Part shown: piece after piece, positions 23,208 through 31,860 of the stretch | Layout of the letters: each line of letters opens with the position of its first letter | Numbering within the stretch: the first letter of the stretch is position 1 | NCBI GenBank assembly: GCA_946498095.1 | Contig: CAMMMX010000024.1 | Span: forward strand, 1 to 38,907 | Length of the DNA stretch: 38,907 nt | From: an uncultured Clostridia bacterium | GTDB taxonomy: Bacteria > Bacillota > Clostridia > Oscillospirales > Ruminococcaceae | Direction: 5' to 3' | The notes under the pieces: model-generated | Databases searched by the model: none | The model's input: the letters and a program-made list of their open reading frames with translations, nothing else | Told to the model about the DNA's origin: nothing | Position numbers and translations under genes: made by a program

Positions 23208-24161
23208 ATGAAAAAGGGAAAAAAGATTAGTATTCTCGGTACCGGGAACGTAGGAGCGACGATTGCCTATACCCTGACGATGGATGGCATGTGTTCCGAA
23301 CTTGTCTTGATTGATATCAATAAGGACAAGGCTTTAGGGGAAGCGATGGACATTATGCAGGGAACGCCGCTTTGTCCGCCGGTAAACATTTATGCCGGAG
23401 ACTATCCCGATACAAAGGATTCGGATATTGTTATCGTCACGTCGGGCATGGCGCGGAAGCCGGGACAGTCCCGGATCGATCTGGCACAGGGAAATGTGGA
23501 TATCATCAAGAGCGTCATACCACAGGTCGTTCAATATGCGCCAGATGCCATTTATGTGGTCGTTAGCAATCCTGTGGACATTATTACATACGCGATACTG
23601 CGTGCGACCGGACTGCCGGACTCCCAGGTGATTGGTACGGGTACGCTGTTGGATTCCAGCCGCCTGCGTGCACGTTTGGCGGATCATGTCGGTCTCAACC
23701 CCCAGAATATTCACGCTTATGTGTTTGGTGAGCATGGAGATTCCGCAATGATTCCATGGTCGTTGACCACTATCGCGGGGATGCCGATGGACACCTATTG
23801 CTGCCATGTTTGTCCGAGCCATAACCAATGCGGTAAGGCAGATTTGCATAACATTGAGCAGGATGTCCGTACGTCTGGGGCGAAGGTCATCGCGCTGAAA
23901 GGTGCGACCTATTATGCGATTGCCTTGACAACGAGACGTGTTTGTGAATGCATCCTTCGTGACACGAGGTCTGTGCTGTCCGTTTCCGGCTTGGTTAAAG
24001 GAGAATATGGTATCTCCGACGTTTGCATGAGCCTGCCTTTTGTCGTTGGAGCGCGTGGCATACAGGGACGTATTACACCGTCCTTGACGCCAGATGAAGA
24101 GAAGCTTTTGCTGAAAAGCGCTGGGGTGTTGAAAAATACCATACGGTCGCTGAACTTTTAA
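23208..24161 (+). CDS. ldh: L-lactate dehydrogenase
   Basis: A 317-residue NAD-dependent enzyme of the lactate/malate dehydrogenase family, reducing pyruvate to L-lactate. Rossmann motif GTGNVGATIAYTL (11-23), the specificity loop MARKPGQSRIDL (81-92) with Q87 where malate dehydrogenases carry arginine and with R89, the substrate site LDSSR (148-152) and the proton-relay GEHGDS with H176. Q87 argues for lactate. A cysteine- and histidine-containing insertion follows at about 193-208 (CCHVCPSHNQCG), an unusual small cluster of cysteines in the active-site-adjacent helix. AAGGAG precedes the ATG. It is followed 55 bases on by a malic enzyme gene, so both may tune pyruvate flow. Confidence 0.92.
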   Translation: MKKGKKISILGTGNVGATIAYTLTMDGMCSELVLIDINKDKALGEAMDIMQGTPLCPPVNIYAGDYPDTKDSDIVIVTSGMARKPGQSRIDLAQGNVDIIKSVIPQVVQYAPDAIYVVVSNPVDIITYAILRATGLPDSQVIGTGTLLDSSRLRARLADHVGLNPQNIHAYVFGEHGDSAMIPWSLTTIAGMPMDTYCCHVCPSHNQCGKADLHNIEQDVRTSGAKVIALKGATYYAIALTTRRVCECILRDTRSVLSVSGLVKGEYGISDVCMSLPFVVGARGIQGRITPSLTPDEEKLLLKSAGVLKNTIRSLNF

Positions 24162-24216
24162 CAATGTTGCCTCGGAACTGTAATAAATAAAACCGAGAGA
24201 AAGGAAGTTTACAAAG

Positions 24217-25389
24217 ATGGATTACGCGAAAGAATCTTTGAAGAAACATGGGGAATGGAAGGGGAAAATTGAAGTTGTTTGTCGTGCTCCGCTGAATACC
24301 CGTGACGATTTGTCGTTGGCTTATACGCCTGGCGTTGCGCAGCCTTGTCTGGAGATCCAGAAGGATGTGGATAAGAGTTATGAGCTGACCCGTCGCGGAA
24401 ACCTGGTCGCAGTGGTCACTGACGGCACGGCGGTGCTGGGGCTGGGAGATATTGGTCCAGAAGCCGGTATGCCTGTTATGGAAGGAAAATGCGCGCTCTT
24501 TAAAGCGTTTGGCGATGTTGATGCCATTCCGCTGTGTGTCCGCTCCAAGAGCGTAGATGATATTGTCAATACGGTTCGGCTTCTTGCTGGCAGCTTTGGC
24601 GGCGTCAATTTGGAGGACATTTCTGCTCCGCGTTGCTTTGAAATTGAAAGAAGGCTCAAAGAGTGCTGTGATATTCCGATTTTCCATGATGATCAGCATG
24701 GTACCGCGGTTGTCACGTTGGCGGCCATGCTGAATGCTCTAAAGCTGACAGGCAAGAAAATCGATGAAATTCGTGTTGTTACCAGCGGCGCTGGTGCGGC
24801 TGGTATTGCGATTATCCGTCTGCTCATAGCGATGGGGCTGAAGAACGTCATTCTCTGTGACCGTCAGGGCGCCATCTACAAGGGCAGGGATAACCTGAAC
24901 AAAGAAAAAGAAGAAATGGCGGAGATTACCAATCTTGAGTGCCGCAAGGGAACGCTCGAGGAAGTACTTGTCGGTGCGGACGTTTTCATCGGGGTATCCG
25001 CTCCTGGATGTGTAACGCCTGAAATGGTGAAGAGCATGAACAAGGATCCGATCCTGTTCCCGATGGCTAACCCGGTGCCTGAGATTATGCCTGATCTGGC
25101 ACGTGAAGCGGGTGCTGCCGTTATCGGTACGGGACGCAGCGACTTCCCGAACCAGATCAATAATGTCCTTGCCTTCCCGGGTATCTTCCGCGGCGCATTG
25201 GATGTTCGTGCGAGCGATATTAACGATGAGATGAAGATTGCGGCGGCGAAGGCGATAGCTTCCTTTGTGACGGAAGACAAGCTGTCCGCGGACTATATCA
25301 TTCCAAGCGCGCTGGATAAATCCGTTGCTCAGGCAGTTGCTCAGGCAGTTGCTCAGGCGGCACGGGATACCGGAGTGGCAAGAATCTAG
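24217..25389 (+). CDS. malic enzyme (NAD(P)-dependent, decarboxylating)
   Basis: A 390-residue short-form bacterial malic enzyme that oxidatively decarboxylates malate to pyruvate and CO2. Visible are LAYTPGVAQPC (34-44), VVTDGTAVLGLGDIGPEAGMPVMEGK (about 66-91, with the catalytic lysine), IFHDDQHGTAVV (metal-binding aspartates), the Rossmann GAGAAGIAI, and FPMANPVPEI. GAGAGAAAGGAAG precedes the ATG. The C-terminus contains a short alanine-rich repeat VAQA three times, encoded by tandem 12-bp DNA units. It lies behind ldh, probably in the same transcript, and is closed by a strong hairpin. Confidence 0.94.
   Translation: MDYAKESLKKHGEWKGKIEVVCRAPLNTRDDLSLAYTPGVAQPCLEIQKDVDKSYELTRRGNLVAVVTDGTAVLGLGDIGPEAGMPVMEGKCALFKAFGDVDAIPLCVRSKSVDDIVNTVRLLAGSFGGVNLEDISAPRCFEIERRLKECCDIPIFHDDQHGTAVVTLAAMLNALKLTGKKIDEIRVVTSGAGAAGIAIIRLLIAMGLKNVILCDRQGAIYKGRDNLNKEKEEMAEITNLECRKGTLEEVLVGADVFIGVSAPGCVTPEMVKSMNKDPILFPMANPVPEIMPDLAREAGAAVIGTGRSDFPNQINNVLAFPGIFRGALDVRASDINDEMKIAAAKAIASFVTEDKLSADYIIPSALDKSVAQAVAQAVAQAARDTGVARI
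25324..25358 (+). repeat. 12-bp tandem repeat within the malic enzyme gene
   Basis: GTTGCTCAGGCA occurs at 25324 and 25336 and again, less its last base, at 25348. It encodes VAQA three times near the C-terminus. Units are identical, which suggests recent slippage; copy number should vary between strains. Confidence 0.85.
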
Positions 25390-25430
25390 CCCTTGTCCCA
25401 GAGTTTGAAACGATAGCAGATAGCCTGTTC

Positions 25431-25461
25431 GGCCGGGGTAGTGGTAATCGCTACCCCGGCC
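25431..25461 (+). terminator. terminator after malic enzyme
   Basis: GGCCGGGGTAG (25431-25441) pairs perfectly with CTACCCCGGCC (25451-25461), loop of nine. The tail CTTCTGCTTCC is only moderately T-rich, but the stem is very stable. Confidence 0.7.
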
Positions 25462-25520
25462 CTTCTGCTTCCGGAGAAAAGGGTACTTTTGCTAAAACAG
25501 TTCAGGGCTTTCAACAGCGC

Positions 25521-25549
25521 TTGCGCCAGGCAACGGAATCGGATATAAT
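25521..25549 (+). promoter_or_regulatory. promoter of the ABC exporter gene
   Basis: TTGCGC (25521-25526), 17 bases, TATAAT (25544-25549). It leaves a leader of about 280 bases to the exporter ATG, which contains a short ORF. Confidence 0.65.
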
Positions 25550-25731
25550 TAAGGTATGTCTGAATTTGCCTGGTACGGAAGGATCCCATCGGGGTAGACA
25601 AATGCAGGAATAGTATATCTTGTTAAGCTGTTGATTTCCTATCCCACTTGGATGCGTTCCAAAATATGCTGCCCTGTCATGGGCTATGATGCTTTTAGGA
25701 TTCGGTTGCCACTACAATGAAAGGATGTGTG

Positions 25732-25842
25732 ATGCTTGCTCTGTGCCAGATGCAGACGAAAAGGGATACAGGGCAGAAGCGTGTCTTTTACACAATGGTG
25801 CCATTCCTGGATGCAAGAAAGAGAAGGAGCAGGATAAAATGA
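25732..25842 (+). CDS. possible leader peptide before the ABC exporter
   Basis: A 36-codon ORF beginning MLALCQMQTKRDTGQK and ending DARKRRSRIK. AAAGGA lies six bases before the ATG, and its TGA overlaps the exporter ATG as ATGA, an arrangement that couples translation. The basic C-terminus, read from the purine-rich exporter ribosome binding site region, is partly forced by that sequence. No family is recognised. An in-frame ATG at 25717 lacks a binding site. Confidence 0.3.
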   Translation: MLALCQMQTKRDTGQKRVFYTMVPFLDARKRRSRIK

Positions 25843-27611
25843 AGGATGATAACCACCGTCCAATGAAAACGTCGATGCTGGTACGTCGTTTTCTCCCATA
25901 TTTCAAAAAGTATAAATGGATTCTCGTATTGGATTTGTTTTGTGCGGCGTTGACTACGGTCTGTGAGCTGGTATTCCCGATGATTGTGCGGTTTATTACC
26001 GATAAAGGGATGAATGATTTGCAGTCGCTGACCGTGCAGCTGATTCTTTCCGTCGGGCTGTTTTATCTGCTTTTACGTGTGATTGACGGAGCGGCCAACT
26101 ACTTTATGGCGTCGGTTGGTCATGTGATGGGCGCACGTATCGAGACGGATATGCGAAAGGATCTGTTTACCCACCTGCAGAAGCTGTCCTATTCTTATTA
26201 TGACAATACAAAGATCGGACAGATCATGTCGCGTATCACCAGCGACCTATTCGACGTAACCGAGTTTGCGCATCACTGCCCGGAGGAATTTTTTATAGCA
26301 GCGTTGAAAATCGTTACGTCGTTTGCTGTGCTGTGTTCGATGAATGTATGGCTGACGCTGATTATCTTCTCTATTATTCCGGTTATGCTGGTTTGTTCGA
26401 TGTTTTTCAATACCCGGATGCGGAAGGCTTTTAAAAAGTCCCGGAACCAGATCGGCGAGTTGAACGCGCAGGTCGAGGATAGTCTGCTAGGGGTTCGCGT
26501 GGTGAAGTCCTTCGCCAATGAGGACATTGAGGAAGAAAAGTTCCGTCAGGGCAATCAGGGGTTCCTGCAAATTAAAAAAGAAATGTACCGCTACATGGCG
26601 GGATTTCAAACGACGACCCGTATGTTTGACGGACTGATGTACATAACGGTAGTCGTGGCGGGTGCGCTGTTTATGATCTATGGACAGATAACCCCGCCTG
26701 ATCTGATGGCATACCTGCTATATGTTTCGACGCTGCTGACGTCCATCCGCCGTATCGTGGAATTTACCGAACAGTTTCAGCGTGGTATGACGGGGATCGA
26801 ACGTTTTATCGAGATTATGGATGCACCAGTGGACATCTATGACGCGCCGGACGCTCAGGAACTGACTGGTGTATCCGGAGAAATCGTATTCGAGGACGTA
26901 AGCTTTCAGTATTCGGATGATCATGACGAGGTTCTTTCTCATATCAACCTTCATGTCCAGCCAGGGGACAACATCGCGCTGGTCGGACCGTCCGGGGGTG
27001 GGAAGACGACGATGTGCAACCTCATCCCGCGTTTTTATGACGTCACAGCAGGGCGCATTCTAGTTGACGGGAAGGATATCAAGCATCTGACCCTGCATTC
27101 GCTGCGTTCCCAGATTGGAATGGTTCAGCAGGAGGTCTACCTTTTTTCAGGATCGGTATATGATAATCTTGAGTACGGGCGGCCCGGCGCTTCCCGTGAG
27201 GAGATTGTAGAAGCGGCAAAGCTGGCCGGAGCGCATGAATTCATTTTGGGGCTGCCGCAGGGATATGATACTTATGTGGGCGAACGGGGAGTGAAATTGT
27301 CAGGAGGACAGAAGCAGAGAATCAGTATCGCGCGCGCCTTTCTGAAGAACCCTCCGATTTTGATTTTAGATGAAGCAACATCTGCGCTGGATAATGAGAG
27401 CGAACGGATCGTGCAGCAGTCGCTGGAGAAGCTGGCACAGGGGCGTACGACTTTTACGATTGCGCATCGTCTGTCAACGATCCGTAACGCGAAACTGATA
27501 CTGGTCCTGACGGAAAACGGTATCGAGGAACAGGGGACCCATCAGGAGCTGATGGAGAAGAAGGGGATCTATTACCACCTTTATCATACCGCGAATAGTC
27601 TTGGCGTCTAA
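25839..27611 (+). CDS. ABC exporter, fused permease and ATPase
   Basis: A 590-residue half-transporter of the MsbA/LmrA/multidrug type. Six membrane helices span about residues 20-320; the coupling region holds YSYYDNTKIGQIMSRITSD. The ATPase shows GPSGGGKTTMCN (Walker A, from residue 383), the Q-loop IGMVQQEVYLFSG, the signature KLSGGQKQRIS, Walker B ILILDEATSALD, and the H-loop AHRLSTI. It should act as a homodimer exporting lipids or drugs. The start at 25839 has AAGGAG nine bases upstream; the frame is open further upstream but lacks family similarity there. No MarR-type regulator or partner half-transporter lies nearby. Confidence 0.93.
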   Translation: MKDDNHRPMKTSMLVRRFLPYFKKYKWILVLDLFCAALTTVCELVFPMIVRFITDKGMNDLQSLTVQLILSVGLFYLLLRVIDGAANYFMASVGHVMGARIETDMRKDLFTHLQKLSYSYYDNTKIGQIMSRITSDLFDVTEFAHHCPEEFFIAALKIVTSFAVLCSMNVWLTLIIFSIIPVMLVCSMFFNTRMRKAFKKSRNQIGELNAQVEDSLLGVRVVKSFANEDIEEEKFRQGNQGFLQIKKEMYRYMAGFQTTTRMFDGLMYITVVVAGALFMIYGQITPPDLMAYLLYVSTLLTSIRRIVEFTEQFQRGMTGIERFIEIMDAPVDIYDAPDAQELTGVSGEIVFEDVSFQYSDDHDEVLSHINLHVQPGDNIALVGPSGGGKTTMCNLIPRFYDVTAGRILVDGKDIKHLTLHSLRSQIGMVQQEVYLFSGSVYDNLEYGRPGASREEIVEAAKLAGAHEFILGLPQGYDTYVGERGVKLSGGQKQRISIARAFLKNPPILILDEATSALDNESERIVQQSLEKLAQGRTTFTIAHRLSTIRNAKLILVLTENGIEEQGTHQELMEKKGIYYHLYHTANSLGV

Positions 27612-27669
27612 GGCATTATGTGCATGAGATTTGCGATCCAGCTGTTATGGATGTGAGGAGGAATCCAAG

Positions 27670-28278
27670 GTGGGAAAAGTCGAGTGGAAAGGGGGCGCAC
27701 TGTTAGGGCCGTTGCCTCCGGTCATGGTATCTTGCGGGAATATGCAAACGGCTAATATTATTACAGTGGCCTGGACGGGGATTGTGAATACCCACCCGCC
27801 CAAAACCTACATTTCACTGCGTCCATCCAGGCATTCCTATCCGATTATCCGCGAAACGGGCGAATTTGTCATCAATTTGTCGACGGCAAGCCTAATCCGC
27901 GCAGTGGATTATTGCGGCGTCCGCTCAGGCAAGGATGTGGACAAATTCGCAGTGACGGGACTCACCCCACAGGAAAGTTTTCAGGTGTCCTGTCCGTCGA
28001 TTGCACAGTGTCCGCTCACTTTGGAATGCCGTGTGACCGATATCGTACCGCTGGGATCTCATGACATGTTCCTTGCCGATATTGTCTGTGTAGGGGTAGA
28101 CGAACAATACGTGGATGCGGCAGGCCGTCTGTGTATGGATCAGTGTGGTCTTGCGGCATTTGCGCATGGTGAGTATTTCGAACTTGGTAAAAAAATCGGT
28201 AGTTTTGGTTTTTCGGTTCGTAAACCGAAAAAGAAAAGTCGCAAGCATTCACCACCGAAAAATAGACAGCCGACGTAA
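27670..28278 (+). CDS. flavin reductase-like FMN-binding split-barrel protein
   Basis: A 202-residue protein of the flavin reductase-like family. The segment PPVMVSCGNMQTANIITVAWTG (about 16-37) and YISLRPSRHSYPIIRETGEFVIN (about 46-68) are the FMN-binding strands, followed by the CGVRSGKDVDKF loop. Members bind FMN and reduce flavins or act as small oxidoreductases; the partner is unknown. The start is a GTG at 27670 with GAGGAGG eight bases upstream; no ATG start with family similarity exists. The lysine-rich C-terminal tail (about 180-202) is variable. The gene ends before a perfect palindrome that separates it from the convergent phoR. Confidence 0.87.
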   Translation: MGKVEWKGGALLGPLPPVMVSCGNMQTANIITVAWTGIVNTHPPKTYISLRPSRHSYPIIRETGEFVINLSTASLIRAVDYCGVRSGKDVDKFAVTGLTPQESFQVSCPSIAQCPLTLECRVTDIVPLGSHDMFLADIVCVGVDEQYVDAAGRLCMDQCGLAAFAHGEYFELGKKIGSFGFSVRKPKKKSRKHSPPKNRQPT

Positions 28279-28292
28279 TAGAGCAGTAAGAG

Positions 28293-28324
28293 CCCCCGTC
28301 ATTGTCCATGGACAATGACGGGGG
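28293..28324. terminator. bidirectional terminator, perfect 32-base palindrome
   Basis: CCCCCGTCATTGTCCA is immediately followed by its reverse complement. It lies between the convergent flavin reductase and phoR genes. Downstream on the plus strand is TGTTATCATTT and on the minus strand TCTTACTGCTC, so T tracts are weak but the stem is very strong. Confidence 0.7.
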
Positions 28325-28401
28325 TGTTATCATTTGAAACACCTATCCAGTTCATTAAATAGCCTGTTCAGGTTTTGATATGAGGTTGTTTGGATCGTTC
28401 A

Positions 28402-30129
28402 TCAGGAAGGTTCGCGACTTGCCCGCGGCAGCTTGATGGTGATGGTGGTTCCGATATTTTCCCGACTGGTTAAAGTGATTTCCCCTCCATAGCTGCCGAC
28501 AATATGCTTGACAATAGACAGACCCAGCCCGGTACCACCGACTTTTTTACTGCGACCGCTGTCGACACGGTAGAAACGTTCGAACAGCCTGGGTTGGCAC
28601 TCTGCAGGGATACCGATACCGGTGTCGGCAACTGTGATGCGGATGGGGGAGGTATCCTGAATGGTCACCGTTACGCTGCCTCCGGGGCGGTTGTATTTGA
28701 CTGCGTTTTCGACGAGATTGACCAGCATCTCATGCATTTGACGTTTGCTTGCCGGGAGGCTGACCGGCTGTGCTTGCAGATGAATCGTTACCTGCGCCTG
28801 CTGCGCTTGGGGGGAAAGGGAGGCGATGACCTCATGCGCCACGTCGGCCAGATTCACCGGGACACGGGGCTCGTCGCTTTTACCCGCTTCCAGGCGCGAA
28901 ATCATCAGAATATCGTTGATGAGATCCGTCATACGCTGCGTTTCCGTATTCATACGGTCGAACAGCTCCTGGCGTTTTGATTCGTCTTGGACGATGCCGG
29001 CATTGAGCAGTTCGGTAAAACCCCGAATAGAGGTGATCGGCGTCTTCAGTTCATGAGAAGCATTGGAGAAAAATTCCTGCCTGAGCGTCTGAGCCTGCCG
29101 TTCTGCCGTCACGTTGACAAAAAGCAGGGCGGCGCCTGCAGAGGGGGCGTCATCCGCCTGGACGTCTGGGACGCTGGAAACATGGACGGAATAAATCTGG
29201 CCGTCGGTATTTTCCAAATCAAATAACGTCGACCGTCCTTCCTGCAGAGCATTTTTGACCGCTTTTTGGATTTTGACATCCCGAGTGAGGGTCAGGATAT
29301 TCTCGGAAACGACGTCCTGGTTACAGGAAAAGAGGTTCTTAGCACTTTGGTTGATAAGCAATATCCTCTGTTCCTCATCCAGCAGGACAAACCCTTCTTC
29401 CATGCTGGACAAAATATAGTCGATTTTTTTCCGCTCTGCGGTTAGCGCGCGTCCGGATTCGCTGATTTGGGTAAGCAGGGCACGAATATTAACGAGGATT
29501 CTGTCCACTTCTTCATACCGGGTGAGATGTCCTTGCAGTGCGTCCAATTTTCCTTCGGAAAGGGTGTCGGCTACTTTTCGCAGCGGAAGGGTGACGCTGT
29601 TGGCGAAGCTTGTTGCAATCAGCGCGGACAGAAGCAGCGCCGCCAGCATCGCACAGGAGACAGAAGGAATCTGCCGCAATACGCTTTCCATCACGCCGCC
29701 GTAACGGTGGGCGATCCGCAGGATATTCCCATCAGACAAACGGATAGCAGCGTACATCAGTTTTTCATTGAGGGTGGACGAAGTACGCAGATGTATATTT
29801 ACCTTGTCTTCGGACACGTCCTGAAGTTCCTCACGGGCCAGATGGTTTTCCATGGAATCCGCGTCAGCTTGAGAGTCGGCAAGGACGCGGCCATCCGCGG
29901 CGATGATCGTCACACGGTCTCCCCCGGATGCTTGTGCCAGCAAGGGGGTCTGTTCTTGAGGTGTCAGGGAAGGATCGTACAGCAGTGATGCGCTGTGACA
30001 TAGCTTGACCATCCAATCCCTTGTCTGGTTTTCCTCATGGACGCCGAATATGAGTGCCGACAAAAGCCCGCACAGCAGGACGGCTGCGCCGATAACCGCT
30101 ACGATTCGCAGGTATACGGCTTTTTTCAT
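28402..30129 (-). CDS. phoR: phosphate-type sensor histidine kinase PhoR
   Basis: A 575-residue membrane kinase. Membrane segments at about 8-30 and 156-175 bracket an extracellular sensor of about 125 residues. A HAMP linker (about 176-228) and a PAS domain (about 236-345, MEEGFVLLDEEQRILLIN) lead to the HisKA box FFSNASHELKTPITS with the phosphorylated H359, then the ATPase boxes LVNLVENAVKYN, DTGIGIP, LFERFYRVD and GGTGLGLSIVKH. It is the last gene of the pst-pho operon, next to its response regulator. A hairpin in the gap of about 80 bases may lower its expression relative to phoP. Low phosphate is the inferred signal, relayed through PhoU and the Pst transporter. Confidence 0.92.
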   Translation of the reverse strand: MKKAVYLRIVAVIGAAVLLCGLLSALIFGVHEENQTRDWMVKLCHSASLLYDPSLTPQEQTPLLAQASGGDRVTIIAADGRVLADSQADADSMENHLAREELQDVSEDKVNIHLRTSSTLNEKLMYAAIRLSDGNILRIAHRYGGVMESVLRQIPSVSCAMLAALLLSALIATSFANSVTLPLRKVADTLSEGKLDALQGHLTRYEEVDRILVNIRALLTQISESGRALTAERKKIDYILSSMEEGFVLLDEEQRILLINQSAKNLFSCNQDVVSENILTLTRDVKIQKAVKNALQEGRSTLFDLENTDGQIYSVHVSSVPDVQADDAPSAGAALLFVNVTAERQAQTLRQEFFSNASHELKTPITSIRGFTELLNAGIVQDESKRQELFDRMNTETQRMTDLINDILMISRLEAGKSDEPRVPVNLADVAHEVIASLSPQAQQAQVTIHLQAQPVSLPASKRQMHEMLVNLVENAVKYNRPGGSVTVTIQDTSPIRITVADTGIGIPAECQPRLFERFYRVDSGRSKKVGGTGLGLSIVKHIVGSYGGEITLTSRENIGTTITIKLPRASREPS

Positions 30130-30179
30130 ATGGCTATCGGACCTTTCCTGAAAAATAAGGACTTACAGAATAGACAAAA

Positions 30180-30202
30180 GCTGCTTTCCGAACGAAAGCA
30201 GC
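30180..30202 (-). terminator. partial terminator between phoP and phoR
   Basis: GCTGCTTTC (30180-30188) pairs perfectly with GAAAGCAGC (30194-30202), loop of five. On the minus strand it is followed by TTTTGTCT. It sits five bases after the phoP stop, so it may set a lower level of phoR or stabilise the upstream message. Confidence 0.6.
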
Positions 30203-30207
30203 AACTA

Positions 30208-30900
30208 TTATTCCGCAAAACGGTAACCGACCCCCCGGACAGTTTTAATATATCGGGGGTTGTCGGTGCTGTCGGAAAGCTTTTGGCGGAGCGTACGGAT
30301 ATGCATGTCAAGCGTACGCGTTTCACCTAAATAATCATAGCCCCAGACTGTATTGAGCAAATGCTCTCTTGTCACGACTTTACCGTTTTCTTGCATCAAG
30401 GCTCTCAGGAGCTCAAACTCTTTTAAGGTCAACTCAATGAGCTGGCCACCTTGGCGCACTTCCCTCGTCTGCAAGTTCATGACGAGGTCGGAAGCAGACA
30501 ACTGCTGCGGGGCCGACTCCTCGCCACGACGCGCACGACGCAGCAATGCCTTAACGCGTGAAGACAATTCGAGGACGCCGAACGGTTTGGTGATATAGTC
30601 GTCCGCACCTGCGTCTAAGCCGGTAACCTTTTCTGCTTCGGTTCCTTTGGCAGTCAACAGGATGATCGGCAGGTTTTCACTTTGAGGCCGCGCGCGTAGG
30701 CGCTTGACAGCGTCGATACCGCTGATGCCTGGGAGCATGATATCGAAGATGGCCAGCGACGGAAGGCGCTTGTGACAGGCGTCCAGTGCACTTTCAGCGT
30801 CCGCAAAGGTTTCCACTTCGAAAGAAAAAGCGGACAAAGCCATTTTTACCAGTTCCCGTATGTTTTCATCATCTTCTATGACGTAGATTAAATCCGGCAT
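30208..30900 (-). CDS. phoP: OmpR/PhoB-family response regulator PhoP
   Basis: A 230-residue regulator. The receiver domain (about 1-120) shows the acidic pair IEDDE (8-12), the phosphorylated D53 in FDIMLPG, LLTAKG and the conserved ITKPFG. The C-terminal winged-helix (about 133-230) shows ELTLKEFELLRALMQ, VVTREHLLNTVWGYDY and VRGVGYRFAE. It should bind direct repeats such as the PHO box found upstream of pstS and thereby control its own operon. GGGAGG lies just before the ATG. PhoB and PhoP naming is interchangeable here; the Gram-positive style box favours PhoP. Confidence 0.92.
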   Translation of the reverse strand: MPDLIYVIEDDENIRELVKMALSAFSFEVETFADAESALDACHKRLPSLAIFDIMLPGISGIDAVKRLRARPQSENLPIILLTAKGTEAEKVTGLDAGADDYITKPFGVLELSSRVKALLRRARRGEESAPQQLSASDLVMNLQTREVRQGGQLIELTLKEFELLRALMQENGKVVTREHLLNTVWGYDYLGETRTLDMHIRTLRQKLSDSTDNPRYIKTVRGVGYRFAE

Positions 30901-31072
30901 CCGGAATCCTCCCTTGTTTTGTGCCGCGCAGCGGCAGCGTCATGCATTGCCCGGCTCGTAGCCGCCCAGAGAAGAGACTGTCCGTTTACGCACAGATGCC
31001 AAGCCGGTGACACGATTTCACGTGTTCTCGGGGCGGTAAAAATTTCCTGTAAAGATACGATCCTCAGCAGAA

Positions 31073-31735
31073 TCAAACGATCTTCGTATGTTTGTGTTCC
31101 CCTGTCTGGGAAAACTCTACCCATTCACAGATATTCACGGCGTGATCGGCAATCCGCTCCAGATATTTGGCGATCATTAAAAAGTCAATGACATTATCAG
31201 GAATATCCGCGCTCTTTTTCAGAATATCGACCAATTCTTCTTTAATAACATTAAAGAGTTCATCGACCTCGTCATCACGTTGGATGGTTGCGTTGGAAAG
31301 CTCAAGATCGTTGCGGACGAAAGAAGAAATGGCATCATGCACCATTTGGCTCGCAATCTGCGCCATCATTGGAATATGCTCCACAGACGTATAAATATGA
31401 TCGCCTTGGATACGCATTGTCAGTTCGGCAATATCGGACGCATTGTCCCCAATGCGCTCCATGTCGGTGATCATCTTCAGCGCTGTGGAGATTTTGCGCA
31501 AATCCTTTGCAACAGGCTGCTGCCGGAGAATCAGGGATAGGCAGCGCGTTTCGATCCGTTTTTCGATGTCGTCGACTTCGCTGTCTCCAGCAATAATATT
31601 TTTGGCGGCCTCGTTATCCTGGTTTTTAAATGCACTGATGGAGCTTTCAATGGCGTTTTCCACCATGCTCCCCATCTTAATCAGGTCAATATTGAGCAAT
31701 TCCAGCTCATGATCAAAGCTTACTCTTGCGGCCAT
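31073..31735 (-). CDS. phoU: phosphate regulon accessory protein PhoU
   Basis: A 220-residue all-helical protein made of two three-helix PhoU domains. The metal-binding motif occurs twice as MITDMERIGDNASDI (about 87-101) and AKYLERIADHAVNIC (about 187-201). PhoU links the Pst transporter to the kinase and keeps the phosphate response off when phosphate is plentiful. The ATG at 31735 has AGGAGG ten bases upstream; the longer open frame upstream lacks similarity. It lies between pstB and phoP. A promoter-like pair just upstream could give it some independent expression. Cytoplasmic. Confidence 0.93.
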   Translation of the reverse strand: MAARVSFDHELELLNIDLIKMGSMVENAIESSISAFKNQDNEAAKNIIAGDSEVDDIEKRIETRCLSLILRQQPVAKDLRKISTALKMITDMERIGDNASDIAELTMRIQGDHIYTSVEHIPMMAQIASQMVHDAISSFVRNDLELSNATIQRDDEVDELFNVIKEELVDILKKSADIPDNVIDFLMIAKYLERIADHAVNICEWVEFSQTGEHKHTKIV

Positions 31736-31823
31736 ATGCAAAAATCCTCCTATATCTTGCGGCAGACGCCGCTTGTCATGCTGCGCCGCAGAAGGGAAGA
31801 AAAACCTATCCACCCCTGCAACG

Positions 31824-31852
31824 ATTATAACATATTATACGCGCAATGGAAA
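31824..31852 (-). promoter_or_regulatory. possible internal promoter before phoU
   Basis: On the minus strand TTTCCA (31852-31847), 17 bases, TATAAT (31829-31824). A second overlapping TATAAT lies just upstream. The -35 match is weak. It would allow phoU-phoP-phoR to be made when the PHO-box promoter is silent. Confidence 0.4.
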
Positions 31853-31860
31853 GGTGATTT

